From NCBI GenBank assembly GCA_902465755.1, contig CABQOK010000105.1, forward strand, positions 1 to 5,272: a DNA stretch of 5,272 nt, in the 5' to 3' direction. The notes beneath the pieces were generated by a model that had not been told where the DNA came from, did not search any database, and worked only from the letters and a program-made list of their open reading frames with translations. The position numbers and the translations under genes were made by a program. Of this stretch, positions 1-5,146 are shown one piece after another (position 1 is the first letter of the stretch; each line of letters starts with the position of its first letter). This DNA comes from an uncultured Anaerococcus sp. GTDB taxonomy: Bacteria > Bacillota > Clostridia > Tissierellales > Peptoniphilaceae.

Positions 1-1405
1 TCTTCAAAAGCTCAACTAAGAACTTATAGTTATTCGCTACAGATTCTATATTACATTTTTCTGCCGGTGAGTGGGCTCCTTGGATTTCTGGTCCGAAGGA
101 GATCATTTCTACTTGTGGGATTTCTTTTTTGAATAGGCCACATTCTAGTCCGCCGTGGGTTGTGCCTACTATTAGGTCATCTCCGTGGATTGCTTTCCAT
201 GTTTCATTGGCTAAATCTATTAGAGGAGTTTCTTCTCTTTGCCAGCCTGAGTATTGGTTGGTTATTTCGTAAGATCCGCCGAATCTTTCTACTATTGCCA
301 TGGCGATTTCTGCTCTATTAAGCTTAGCAGAGTCTACTTCAGATCTGATCATTGAGTGGAACATTATGGTATTTTCTCTGTTTTCTAAAAGACCAAGGTT
401 TGATGATGTTACGATGTTGTCTTTGTATTTTTTGTAGAGTCCATCTGGTAGGGCAAAGATTGCATCTAGGATGTCCTTACTTACTTTTTGGCTTAGGACT
501 TTGCCATCATAATCTCTCTTCTCTACAGTGATTTTTCCTTTTGGATCTGAGTCCTTGTATTCGTTTAGGACATCTTTAATTCTTTTTTCAATCTCTTCTA
601 TAGCCTTATCTCTATCCTTAACTGCTACTAGGCCGTAGGCTGTAGTTGGGATGGCGTTTCTCTTAACTCCACCCTTTATGTCTGCGATTTGTACGCCTTC
701 TATCTTGTGAAGGAGTCTTGCTAGGGTTTTTATTGCATTAGCTCTAAATTTATCAATTTCCATACCAGAGTGGCCGCCTTCAAAGCCAGAAAGCTCAATT
801 TCTATGAAGTCGCCGCTTATATCTTCATATTCTTTCTTAAATTCTATCTCAAGGTCTAGTCCTCCAGCACATCCTATAGTAAGGACTCCCTCTTCTTCTG
901 AGTCGATGTTTATTAAATAATCTGCCTTAAGTTGAGATAAATCTAGGGCGTTAGCACCTATCATAGAAGTTTCTTCGCCTGTTGTAATGATTGCTTCGAT
1001 TGGTCCATGCTCTAGCTTATCATCGTCAAGGATTCCCATAATAAAGGCAACTCCGATTCCGTCATCTGCCCCAAGGGTTGTGCCATTTGCTGTAAGCCAG
1101 CCGTCTTCTACTAGAAGATCGATTGGGTCATTGGCAAAATCGTGGTCTGAGTCGTCTTCTTTGACACAAACCATGTCCATGTGGCCTTGGAGGGCAACAG
1201 TTGGTCTATCTTCATAGCCTTTGGAAGCTTCTTTTCTGATTATTACATTTAGGGCCTCATCTTGGATTACTTCGAGATTTCTTTCTTTGGCAAAGTTTAC
1301 AAGAAAGTCTGATACTGCCTTTTCGTTTCCTGATTCTCTTGGTATTCTGCTTAGTTCATAAAAGTGAGCAAATACTTCTTTTGGTTCTATATTTTTAATT
1401 TCCAT
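1..1405 (-). CDS. pepD: Aminoacyl-histidine dipeptidase (PepD, M20 family), 3' end cut by window
   Basis: This is a cytosolic di-zinc dipeptidase of peptidase family M20 (PepD/carnosinase type), which hydrolyses Xaa-His and other dipeptides and so helps a peptide-fermenting anaerobe recover amino acids. I translated it by hand from ATG at 1405; 468 codons are open to the left edge. Visible metal and catalytic motifs are LQGHMDMV (H75, D77), LGADDGIG (D114), TTGEE (E144 catalytic base, E145), NIDSEEEG (D168) and QGAHSPAE (H445). The family is usually about 480-490 residues, so only a few C-terminal codons should be missing. The stretch between about residues 185 and 385, containing GFEGGHSGMEI, fits the lid/dimerisation domain. 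The start is fixed by AGGAGG four bases upstream, lying inside the end of hemZ. No terminator or promoter separates the two genes. Identification is firm; substrate preference is known only from the family. Confidence 0.95.
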   Translation of the reverse strand, partial: MEIKNIEPKEVFAHFYELSRIPRESGNEKAVSDFLVNFAKERNLEVIQDEALNVIIRKEASKGYEDRPTVALQGHMDMVCVKEDDSDHDFANDPIDLLVEDGWLTANGTTLGADDGIGVAFIMGILDDDKLEHGPIEAIITTGEETSMIGANALDLSQLKADYLINIDSEEEGVLTIGCAGGLDLEIEFKKEYEDISGDFIEIELSGFEGGHSGMEIDKFRANAIKTLARLLHKIEGVQIADIKGGVKRNAIPTTAYGLVAVKDRDKAIEEIEKRIKDVLNEYKDSDPKGKITVEKRDYDGKVLSQKVSKDILDAIFALPDGLYKKYKDNIVTSSNLGLLENRENTIMFHSMIRSEVDSAKLNRAEIAMAIVERFGGSYEITNQYSGWQREETPLIDLANETWKAIHGDDLIVGTTHGGLECGLFKKEIPQVEMISFGPEIQGAHSPAEKCNIESVANNYKFLVELLK

Positions 1406-2711
1406 AATTCCTCCTGTGTTTGTCTTTATTATACTCATTAATCATTTCATTTTTAGCCCAAATTTCTTCTTGGACCTTGTCGAAATAGTCTCTGAGGTTT
1501 CTAGAATTTCTAAATTTCTTCCCATTCATAAGCTTAGTGTTTGCATTCATACCAAGGCCTATGATTGACTCTTTCTCTTCATTTATTATAATATTATATC
1601 TTTGGGAGGTCCCGCCTCTCTCATAGCCTACGTTTTCGAGATTGGATACTATATTTTTTTGCCTATAGAGATAATACGGCTTGTAGGAATTTTCTTCTAC
1701 GAAGTCTTCTATCATTTGACTTATCTTAAGGCTCTCTCCCCTTTCGGCCTTGACTTTCCCTTCAAAATACTTACTTCCCACCTTCATGGCTAGGGCGTGG
1801 AAGGTTATATTGTCTGGCTTTAATCTCTCAAGGAGTTCGAAGTTTCTCCTAAAAAGCTCACTACTTTCTCCAATAAGGCCTATGATAAAGTCCATATTTA
1901 CTATAAAACCAAGGTCTTTGGCTCTTTGGTAGATTTCTAGGAAGTGGTCATAGTCGTAAGTCCTCCCTGCCCTTTCGATAATTTCTTTGTTGAAGGACTG
2001 GGGATTAAGGGAGATACGGCCTACTTCTCCTGCCTTAAGGATTTCTAGCTTTCTTGTATTTAATGTATCTTCCCTTCCTGCCTCGAAGGTAAATTCCTTG
2101 TAGGAAAATTTCTTATTTATTGCATAAAGAAGCCTTTCTAAGTCATCTTCGTCTATAAATGAGGGAGTTCCCCCGCCAATATAGATGGCGTCGAGCCTTT
2201 GAGGAATATTTATATTTTCTATCTCGTAGATTAGGGATGAGATATATTCTCCCTTCTCCTTCCTATCTCCCACAATCGTAGGATAGGAGCAGTACTTGCA
2301 CCTAGTAGGACAGAAGGGAATGTTGATGTAAAGGGAGAAGTCTTTTGGATCAAAAGACATGGATTCTTGTAAGTTCCTGATATCTTCAAGGATATTAAGC
2401 TTCTTATCACTTATTAAATACTTTTCCTTAAGATCTGCTGGACTCATTTTCCCTAAGAGCTTGGATGGCTTAGACCCTGTAAGATAACCCCAAGGAGACT
2501 GGTAACCTGTCTCTTTTACTAAAAGCTCGTAGAGAGTTCTTTTAAGCTTATTCTCCTCGTAGGATATCTTCCCTTCGCCAAATATAATTTCCCCATCATA
2601 TACTTTTAGACTAGCATCTTCATCAAAAACCAAGTCATCATGGTCATAGAAGATATTTAATATATCATAAACTTGTTTTCTTTTCTTATTATTTGCGACG
2701 TAAAATTTCAT
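1395..2711 (-). CDS. hemZ: HemZ-type radical SAM protein (coproporphyrinogen dehydrogenase-like)
   Basis: This is a radical SAM protein of the HemN/HemW/HemZ family, 438 residues. The sequence shows the 4Fe-4S motif C134-x3-C138-x2-C141 inside INIPFCPTRCKYCSYP, and the SAM-binding glycine motif GGGTP at 179-183. The N-terminal extension contains PWGYLTGSKPSK (73-84), typical of HemZ and absent from plain HemN or HemW. Near the C-terminus are YYLYRQKN (346-353) and YERGGTSQRYNIIINEE (363-379), also HemZ-like. Bacillus HemZ is described as an oxygen-independent coproporphyrinogen III oxidase. In anaerobes that lack a haem pathway the true substrate is unknown, so the enzymatic name is tentative. 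In many clostridia this gene sits near hisS/aspS, whereas here it is coupled to pepD. The N-terminus aligns with my recollection of the family, but no well-spaced ribosome binding site precedes it: GGAGG lies 21 bases upstream and a TAG blocks any in-frame extension. The HemZ subfamily call is good; the reaction is uncertain. Confidence 0.88.
   Translation of the reverse strand: MKFYVANNKKRKQVYDILNIFYDHDDLVFDEDASLKVYDGEIIFGEGKISYEENKLKRTLYELLVKETGYQSPWGYLTGSKPSKLLGKMSPADLKEKYLISDKKLNILEDIRNLQESMSFDPKDFSLYINIPFCPTRCKYCSYPTIVGDRKEKGEYISSLIYEIENINIPQRLDAIYIGGGTPSFIDEDDLERLLYAINKKFSYKEFTFEAGREDTLNTRKLEILKAGEVGRISLNPQSFNKEIIERAGRTYDYDHFLEIYQRAKDLGFIVNMDFIIGLIGESSELFRRNFELLERLKPDNITFHALAMKVGSKYFEGKVKAERGESLKISQMIEDFVEENSYKPYYLYRQKNIVSNLENVGYERGGTSQRYNIIINEEKESIIGLGMNANTKLMNGKKFRNSRNLRDYFDKVQEEIWAKNEMINEYNKDKHRRNYGN
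1406..1415 (-). promoter_or_regulatory. pepD ribosome binding site inside hemZ
   Basis: On the minus strand AGGAGG (1415-1410) is followed by AATT and then the pepD ATG. The site is part of the hemZ coding sequence (codons for R433-R434-N435), and the hemZ TAA ends 8 bases after the pepD ATG. The arrangement decides the pepD start and implies translational coupling by terminating or re-initiating ribosomes. Confidence 0.85.
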
Positions 2712-2717
2712 AGGGAT

Positions 2718-2737
2718 ACTATACTAGAATTTCCTCC
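2718..2737 (-). promoter_or_regulatory. hemZ upstream region: distant GGAGG and a -10-like TATAGT
   Basis: The minus strand upstream of the hemZ ATG reads GGAGG (2737-2733), 21 bases from the start codon, which is too far for normal initiation. Between them is TATAGT (2723-2718), a 5/6 match to the -10 consensus. If it is used, transcription would begin at or within a base or two of the hemZ ATG, giving a leaderless message. No convincing -35 is present, because the expected place is the T-run of the preceding terminator. Both readings are inference. Confidence 0.3.
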
Positions 2738-2740
2738 AAT

Positions 2741-2760
2741 AAAAAAAGCGGCGAACCGCT
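2741..2760 (-). terminator. Intrinsic terminator after the CpXC gene
   Basis: Read on the minus strand, AGCGG (2760-2756), loop TTCG, then CCGCT (2751-2747) is followed by a run of T to 2741. The stem is perfect, can be lengthened by flanking A-T pairs, and starts two bases after the CpXC stop codon. It separates the ECF-S/CpXC transcript from hemZ-pepD, although read-through may still feed hemZ. Confidence 0.9.
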
Positions 2761-2762
2761 TA

Positions 2763-3401
2763 TTACTTGATAGCTTTAAGAAAATCGAAGGCCCAGGCCC
2801 TATCTATAACCTCTGCCTTTTCTTCAAAGTATGGCCTATATTGGTCGTAGATTTTCTCATAGATTTCTCTTAGGAAAGGAAGCTTCATAGAATCTCCCCC
2901 TCTAGTTATAATATCAAAGGACTCATCTAGACCGTAGCGGAAGCTCGCTACTTGATCGTGACTTAGACTTAGGTCATCACTTTCTAGGAGGATGTATTTC
3001 ATAAGCTCAACTGCCCTTACGGAAAGGCCTGCCTCCATTAAGATAATCTTTTCTCTTAAATCATTTATATCTGTAGTAAGGATTACCTCAAACTTTTCTG
3101 CCTCGTTTTTCCTCACTGCATCGAGGAGCTTGAAGGAAGACCTTAGGGCAATCCTGTTTTTGACATCGACGAAATTAGGATCGTTGATAATCATAAACTT
3201 AAGAGAGTCATCTGTGTAGACAAATCTGTAGTTTAGGATAAATTCGTTCCCACACTCAGGACAAGTCGCTTGAGCGAAAGTGCCATCTAGAATCTTTCCT
3301 CTTTCGATTGAATCTTCAAAAACTGCTGTATTAAATTCACCATCAAAACCATGACCACATTCTGGACAAGTCATGTGAAATTCTTTTAATCTTTCCTTCA
3401 T
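2763..3401 (-). CDS. CpXC domain protein (zinc-ribbon N-terminus), function unknown
   Basis: This is a 212-residue protein with no signal peptide or membrane segment. Its N-terminus carries two CPxC knuckles, C12-P-E-C15-G and C47-P-E-C50-G, about 32 residues apart, which is the pattern of the CpXC domain and should form one zinc ribbon. The segment between and after them (TAVFEDSIERGKILDGTFAQATCPECGNEFILNYRFVYTDD) fits the domain's beta-rich fold. From about residue 75 to 212 the protein is acidic and predicted helical, without motifs I recognise. Proteins of this class are common in anaerobic Firmicutes and have no established function. The start at 3401 is preceded by a modest AAGGGG site; a second Met at residue 10 (HMTCPEC) lacks one. 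The stop is followed at once by an intrinsic terminator. The gene lies 54 bases downstream of the S-component gene, so the two probably share a transcript, but nothing here shows a functional link. Confidence 0.8.
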   Translation of the reverse strand: MKERLKEFHMTCPECGHGFDGEFNTAVFEDSIERGKILDGTFAQATCPECGNEFILNYRFVYTDDSLKFMIINDPNFVDVKNRIALRSSFKLLDAVRKNEAEKFEVILTTDINDLREKIILMEAGLSVRAVELMKYILLESDDLSLSHDQVASFRYGLDESFDIITRGGDSMKLPFLREIYEKIYDQYRPYFEEKAEVIDRAWAFDFLKAIK

Positions 3402-3455
3402 AATAACCCCTTCATTTTTCTTTCTAAGTTAATAAATACCCAAAAGCCCCCTATT

Positions 3456-4001
3456 TTATTCAAACTTTACCGATTTAAGCAAAGGCATGGCAAGGATAAA
3501 GGCGATGATTACAGAAATTAGGGCGTTAAATAAAGAAACTCCCGCCTTTGGTACAAGCTCTGCCATAACAGCTTCATTAGTAAAGCCCATCACAAATTTA
3601 TTTGTAATATAAGTCTTTAGTAGATATAAGAAAACATAGGTTAGCTGACCTAAGATAGCAGCTATGACAAGTCTTTTCTTATCGACAAGCTCACTTCTCT
3701 TCCTATAAATTGCTCCTGCAACAAAGGCTAGGGCAAACTTTGTGACGAAAGTTATAGGTGTAGAAGTAAAATAAACTGGGTCGAATAAGTCAAACAAGGC
3801 AGAGCCAAGTCCTGCCGCAAGCCCCCCGTATCCTGGCCCCATAAGGATTCCTGACAAAAGACAAAATACATTTCCTAGATGAAATCTAGTCTGACCAAAA
3901 GGAGTCACGACTGGAATTTGAAAAAATCTAGAAAATATGTAAACTAAGGCTGTAAAAAGTGCGATATAAACCAACCTTTTGGTTGTTAGATTTTTATTCA
4001 T
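3456..4001 (-). CDS. ECF transporter S component (substrate unassigned)
   Basis: This is a 181-residue integral membrane protein: the substrate-binding S subunit of an energy-coupling factor importer for vitamins or vitamin precursors. About six hydrophobic segments are visible, starting with RLVYIALFTALVYIFSRFF (from residue 9) and ending with SLFNALISVIIAFILAMPLL (156-175). The signature RFHLGNVFCLLSG (39-51) followed by GGLAAGLGSALFDLFDP (59-75) and ITFVTKFALAFVAGAIY (83-99) is characteristic of a broad S-component family whose members mostly lack an assigned ligand. The length is normal. The EcfA/A'/T energising module is not in the window, so it must be shared (group II ECF) and encoded elsewhere. 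No riboswitch fits between this gene and its divergent neighbour, so the usual regulatory clue to the substrate is missing. The start is supported by AGGAGG at 4011-4006, four bases before the ATG. The CpXC gene follows in the same direction. Confidence 0.88.
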   Translation of the reverse strand: MNKNLTTKRLVYIALFTALVYIFSRFFQIPVVTPFGQTRFHLGNVFCLLSGILMGPGYGGLAAGLGSALFDLFDPVYFTSTPITFVTKFALAFVAGAIYRKRSELVDKKRLVIAAILGQLTYVFLYLLKTYITNKFVMGFTNEAVMAELVPKAGVSLFNALISVIIAFILAMPLLKSVKFE

Positions 4002-4010
4002 AAAACCTCC

Positions 4011-4038
4011 TCGAAAATTATTTCATTTATAGTATAAC
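4011..4038 (+). promoter_or_regulatory. Weak candidate promoter for the divergent plus-strand gene
   Basis: TCGAAA (4011-4016), 16 bases, then TATAAC (4033-4038) is a weak sigma-70-like arrangement pointing to the gene at 4074. Its -10 overlaps the minus-strand -10 of the S-component gene on the near-palindrome TATAGTATA, so polymerase could not occupy both at once. The S-component ribosome binding site also overlaps the -35. This is inference from consensus matching only. Confidence 0.3.
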
Positions 4039-4039
4039 A
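4031..4039 (-). promoter_or_regulatory. Candidate extended -10 promoter for the ECF S-component gene
   Basis: The minus strand reads TG (4039-4038), one base, then TATACT (4036-4031), a good extended -10 box with a 5/6 core. No good -35 is seen, which is acceptable for extended -10 promoters. Transcription would start near 4025, leaving a leader of roughly 25 bases that includes the AGGAGG site. That is too short for a riboswitch. Confidence 0.5.
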
Positions 4040-4073
4040 CAAAATGTAAAGTAAAAATATAAGAGGTGATAAA

Positions 4074-4739
4074 ATGAGTGAAAATTTAGGACCAATACAT
4101 TACATGATGTATGACAAAATTAAATTTCAAGATAAAATAACAGATTATATAATGGGAGGAAAGACAGAAGAGATCGATAAGACCTTCCCAAGGGTAAAGA
4201 CAGATTCCTTAGAAGATTTAGTAGATCAAGAAAATATCCACGGTTGGCTATCTTCTAGGATCGATATGGTTGAAAACAGACTAGCAAGGGCTATAAACTT
4301 ATCAGAAAATCCAGAAGAAAAATTCTACGAGTTAGGAAAAATCGAAGGTAGTAAGGAAAAACTTGATAGCTTCGAAGAAGTCTTCGATAAACTAAACCAA
4401 AGACTTCTAGACGGCATGCCATGCGACAGAGCCCTAAGAGCAGGAATGGATCAAGAAGGCAACCTCCTTCTAATAACAGATACCAACCTCCACCAACAAT
4501 ACGAAAAACAAGCAATCAACCCGGAAGATTCCCTAACAGACAGCTGTGAAGGAGGCCACGACCACGACAGCCACGAATCCTTTGAAATAGGAACAGTAAG
4601 TGGGGTAGAAAACAAAAAAGAAAAATCCAAATACCACCAAATGAGATACGAATTCATAAAAGGATTCCTAGAAAACAGCCCTTTTAAAGCGGAGCTTTTG
4701 GATGGGGTGAATATTAAAATTAGTAGGGAGATATTTTAA
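4074..4739 (+). CDS. Conserved-type hypothetical protein with His/Cys-rich segment
   Basis: This is a 221-residue soluble, acidic protein with no signal peptide or transmembrane helix. I cannot assign a function. The opening NLGPIHYMMYDKIKFQD, the motif NIHGWLSSRIDMVENRLARAI (54-74), DGMPCDRA (113-120) and the C-terminal YHQMRYEFIKGFLE (187-200) resemble an uncharacterised clostridial protein family I have seen labelled hypothetical; this is memory, not a search. The predicted structure is mainly helical. Possible metal ligands are H9, H56, C117, H140, C158, the cluster H162-x-H164-x2-H167 and H188. The C158-to-H167 stretch (CEGGHDHDSH) sits in an acidic, probably flexible linker and may be an insertion special to this lineage. 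The start is supported by AGAGGTGAT three bases upstream of ATG, a close match to the anti-Shine-Dalgarno sequence. The gene diverges from the S-component gene, and only a weak AT-rich hairpin follows it. The open frame, start and codon use make it a real gene. Confidence 0.85.
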   Translation: MSENLGPIHYMMYDKIKFQDKITDYIMGGKTEEIDKTFPRVKTDSLEDLVDQENIHGWLSSRIDMVENRLARAINLSENPEEKFYELGKIEGSKEKLDSFEEVFDKLNQRLLDGMPCDRALRAGMDQEGNLLLITDTNLHQQYEKQAINPEDSLTDSCEGGHDHDSHESFEIGTVSGVENKKEKSKYHQMRYEFIKGFLENSPFKAELLDGVNIKISREIF

Positions 4740-4752
4740 AATATCTGAGACT

Positions 4753-4774
4753 AAACTTTTTTATAAAAGTTTTT
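4753..4774 (+). terminator. Weak AT-rich hairpin after the hypothetical gene
   Basis: AAACTTTT (4753-4760), loop TTAT, AAAAGTTT (4765-4772) is a perfect 8-bp inverted repeat followed by only two further T before GG. It sits 13 bases after the stop codon. The stem has a single G-C pair, so it would be an inefficient terminator at best. It also touches the first candidate promoter at 4773. Confidence 0.3.
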
Positions 4775-4850
4775 GGAAAACATGTCTGAATATTTAAAAT
4801 TTTCTTATTATGAAGGTATCCCTTCGAACCTTTTGGGGAACGCTAAGGGG
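4761..4850 (+). repeat. Tandem element, copy 1 (promoter-like box plus hairpin)
   Basis: This is the first of two diverged direct copies. TTATAAAA at 4761-4768 is followed by TTGGAA (4773-4778), a 16-base spacer, TAAAAT (4795-4800), the hairpin GAAGG-TATC-CCTTC (4812-4825) and the shared segment CCCTTCGAACCT (4820-4831). It ends in TTTTGGGGAACGCTAAGGGG. Copy 2 repeats this order at 4863-4957. Copy 1 lacks the long stems that follow copy 2, so it looks like a truncated duplicate of the start of an RNA gene. The copies align with several indels, so the exact borders are uncertain. Confidence 0.6.
4773..4800 (+). promoter_or_regulatory. Candidate promoter in tandem copy 1
   Basis: TTGGAA (4773-4778) and TAAAAT (4795-4800) are 16 bases apart, with 4/6 and 5/6 consensus matches. 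The same two boxes at the same spacing recur in copy 2, which makes chance less likely. Transcription would start near 4807 and run through copy 2 toward the terminator at 5146. Confidence 0.4.
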
Positions 4851-4862
4851 AATTGTCAGAGA

Positions 4863-4957
4863 TTATAAAAAGTCTTTGAAAAGATGTTTCTATATATTAA
4901 AATATTTTTAAAATTAGGGTTAGACCCTTCGAACCTCTGGGAGACAACCTCTTGGGG
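4863..4957 (+). repeat. Tandem element, copy 2 (leads into structured RNA)
   Basis: This copy shows the same order as copy 1: TTATAAAA (4863-4870), TTGAAA (4876-4881), 16 bases, TAAAAT (4898-4903), the hairpin AGGGT-TAG-ACCCT (4916-4928), CCCTTCGAACCT (4925-4936), then a G-run ending at 4957. The 5' arm of the hairpin differs from copy 1, but pairing with the conserved CCCT arm is kept, which suggests selection on RNA structure. Confidence 0.6.
4876..4903 (+). promoter_or_regulatory. Candidate promoter for the structured RNA
   Basis: TTGAAA (4876-4881), a 16-base spacer and TAAAAT (4898-4903) match the sigma-70 consensus at 5/6 in each box. Transcription would begin near 4910, just before the first hairpin of the folded region. 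The twin in copy 1 supports it. Confidence 0.5.
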
Positions 4958-5146
4958 CTTTCCGCATGCCCCATCCGGTTTTCTCCCAGGCCCTCTTTTC
5001 CACTCAACCCCGCGGGCGGCCTCGGCAGGGGCCAATAAGAGGAAGAAGTTCGCTCCGCGAATTCCTCTTAAGTATTGGGGTAGGCTTTCATATGGAAAGC
5101 CTTATTGAATTTAAGTAGTAGGCTTGCATAGGCAAGCCTCTTTTTT
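4910..5146 (+). ncRNA. Candidate structured non-coding RNA, about 240 nt, family unknown
   Basis: A GC-rich island between AT-rich flanks, with no credible protein frame, has a plausible promoter and a strong terminator. By eye the plus-strand RNA can form five elements. (1) AGGGT/ACCCT at 4916-4928. (2) A long arm pairing CCTCTGGGAGACAACC (4934-4949) with GGTTTTCTCCCAGG (4977-4990), with one 2-nt bulge and one mismatch, capped by GGGGC/GCCCC (4954-4972). (3) A very GC-rich stretch, 4991-5031, with several competing pairings. (4) An 18-bp arm at 5032-5078 made of CCAATA/TATTGG, AGAGGAA/TTCCTCT and TTCGC/GCGAA with triloop TCC, interrupted by GAAG on one side and TAAG on the other. (5) Two similar hairpins, 5082-5102 and 5120-5139, the last being the terminator. 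It could instead be the 3' untranslated region of the upstream gene. The size and multi-arm shape invite testing against Rfam models such as raiA, but I cannot confirm any family. Confidence 0.55.
5120..5146 (+). terminator. Strong intrinsic terminator of the structured RNA
   Basis: AGGCTTGC (5120-5127), loop ATAG, GCAAGCCT (5132-5139), one C, then six T (5141-5146). The 8-bp stem is perfect and the T-run lies only on the plus-strand 3' side, so transcription runs rightward. No protein gene lies within 380 bases upstream, which supports a separate RNA gene. Confidence 0.9.

Noticed and set aside
987..1217. Plus-strand 76-residue frame
   Set aside because: It is an antisense shadow of pepD, Ser/Pro-rich, with no ribosome binding site.
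1602..2873. Plus-strand frames at 1602-1793, 1750-1932 and 2673-2873
   Set aside because: They are antisense to hemZ and the CpXC gene, lack start signals, and resemble no family; the sense frames carry clear motifs.
3402..3455. Promoter or terminator between the S component and the CpXC gene
   Set aside because: It has G-runs but no stable hairpin with a T-run and no paired -35/-10 boxes, so co-transcription is the simpler reading.
4002..4073. Riboswitch controlling the ECF S component
   Set aside because: The leader after the likely start is only about 25 bases, too short for any known vitamin riboswitch.
4291..4657. Minus-strand frames opposite the hypothetical gene
   Set aside because: They have hydrophobic, shadow-like composition and no ribosome binding site. 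The plus-strand frame has a good site and a coherent protein.
4820..4936. tRNA because of TTCGAACC
   Set aside because: TTCGAA resembles a T-loop, but on neither strand is there a 5-bp T stem, anticodon arm or acceptor stem in register.
4884..5108. 74-residue open frame MFLYIKIFLK...
   Set aside because: No ribosome binding site. It runs through the paired arms of the structured region, and its Pro/Ser/Arg-rich composition reflects GC-rich stems rather than a protein.
4910..5146. tmRNA, RNase P RNA, SRP RNA or 6S RNA
   Set aside because: None of the diagnostic segments I know (GGTTCGAATCC...CCA, the RNase P P4 core, the SRP GGAAG/GCAGCC tip, or the single long rod of 6S) fits. A covariance search is still needed.
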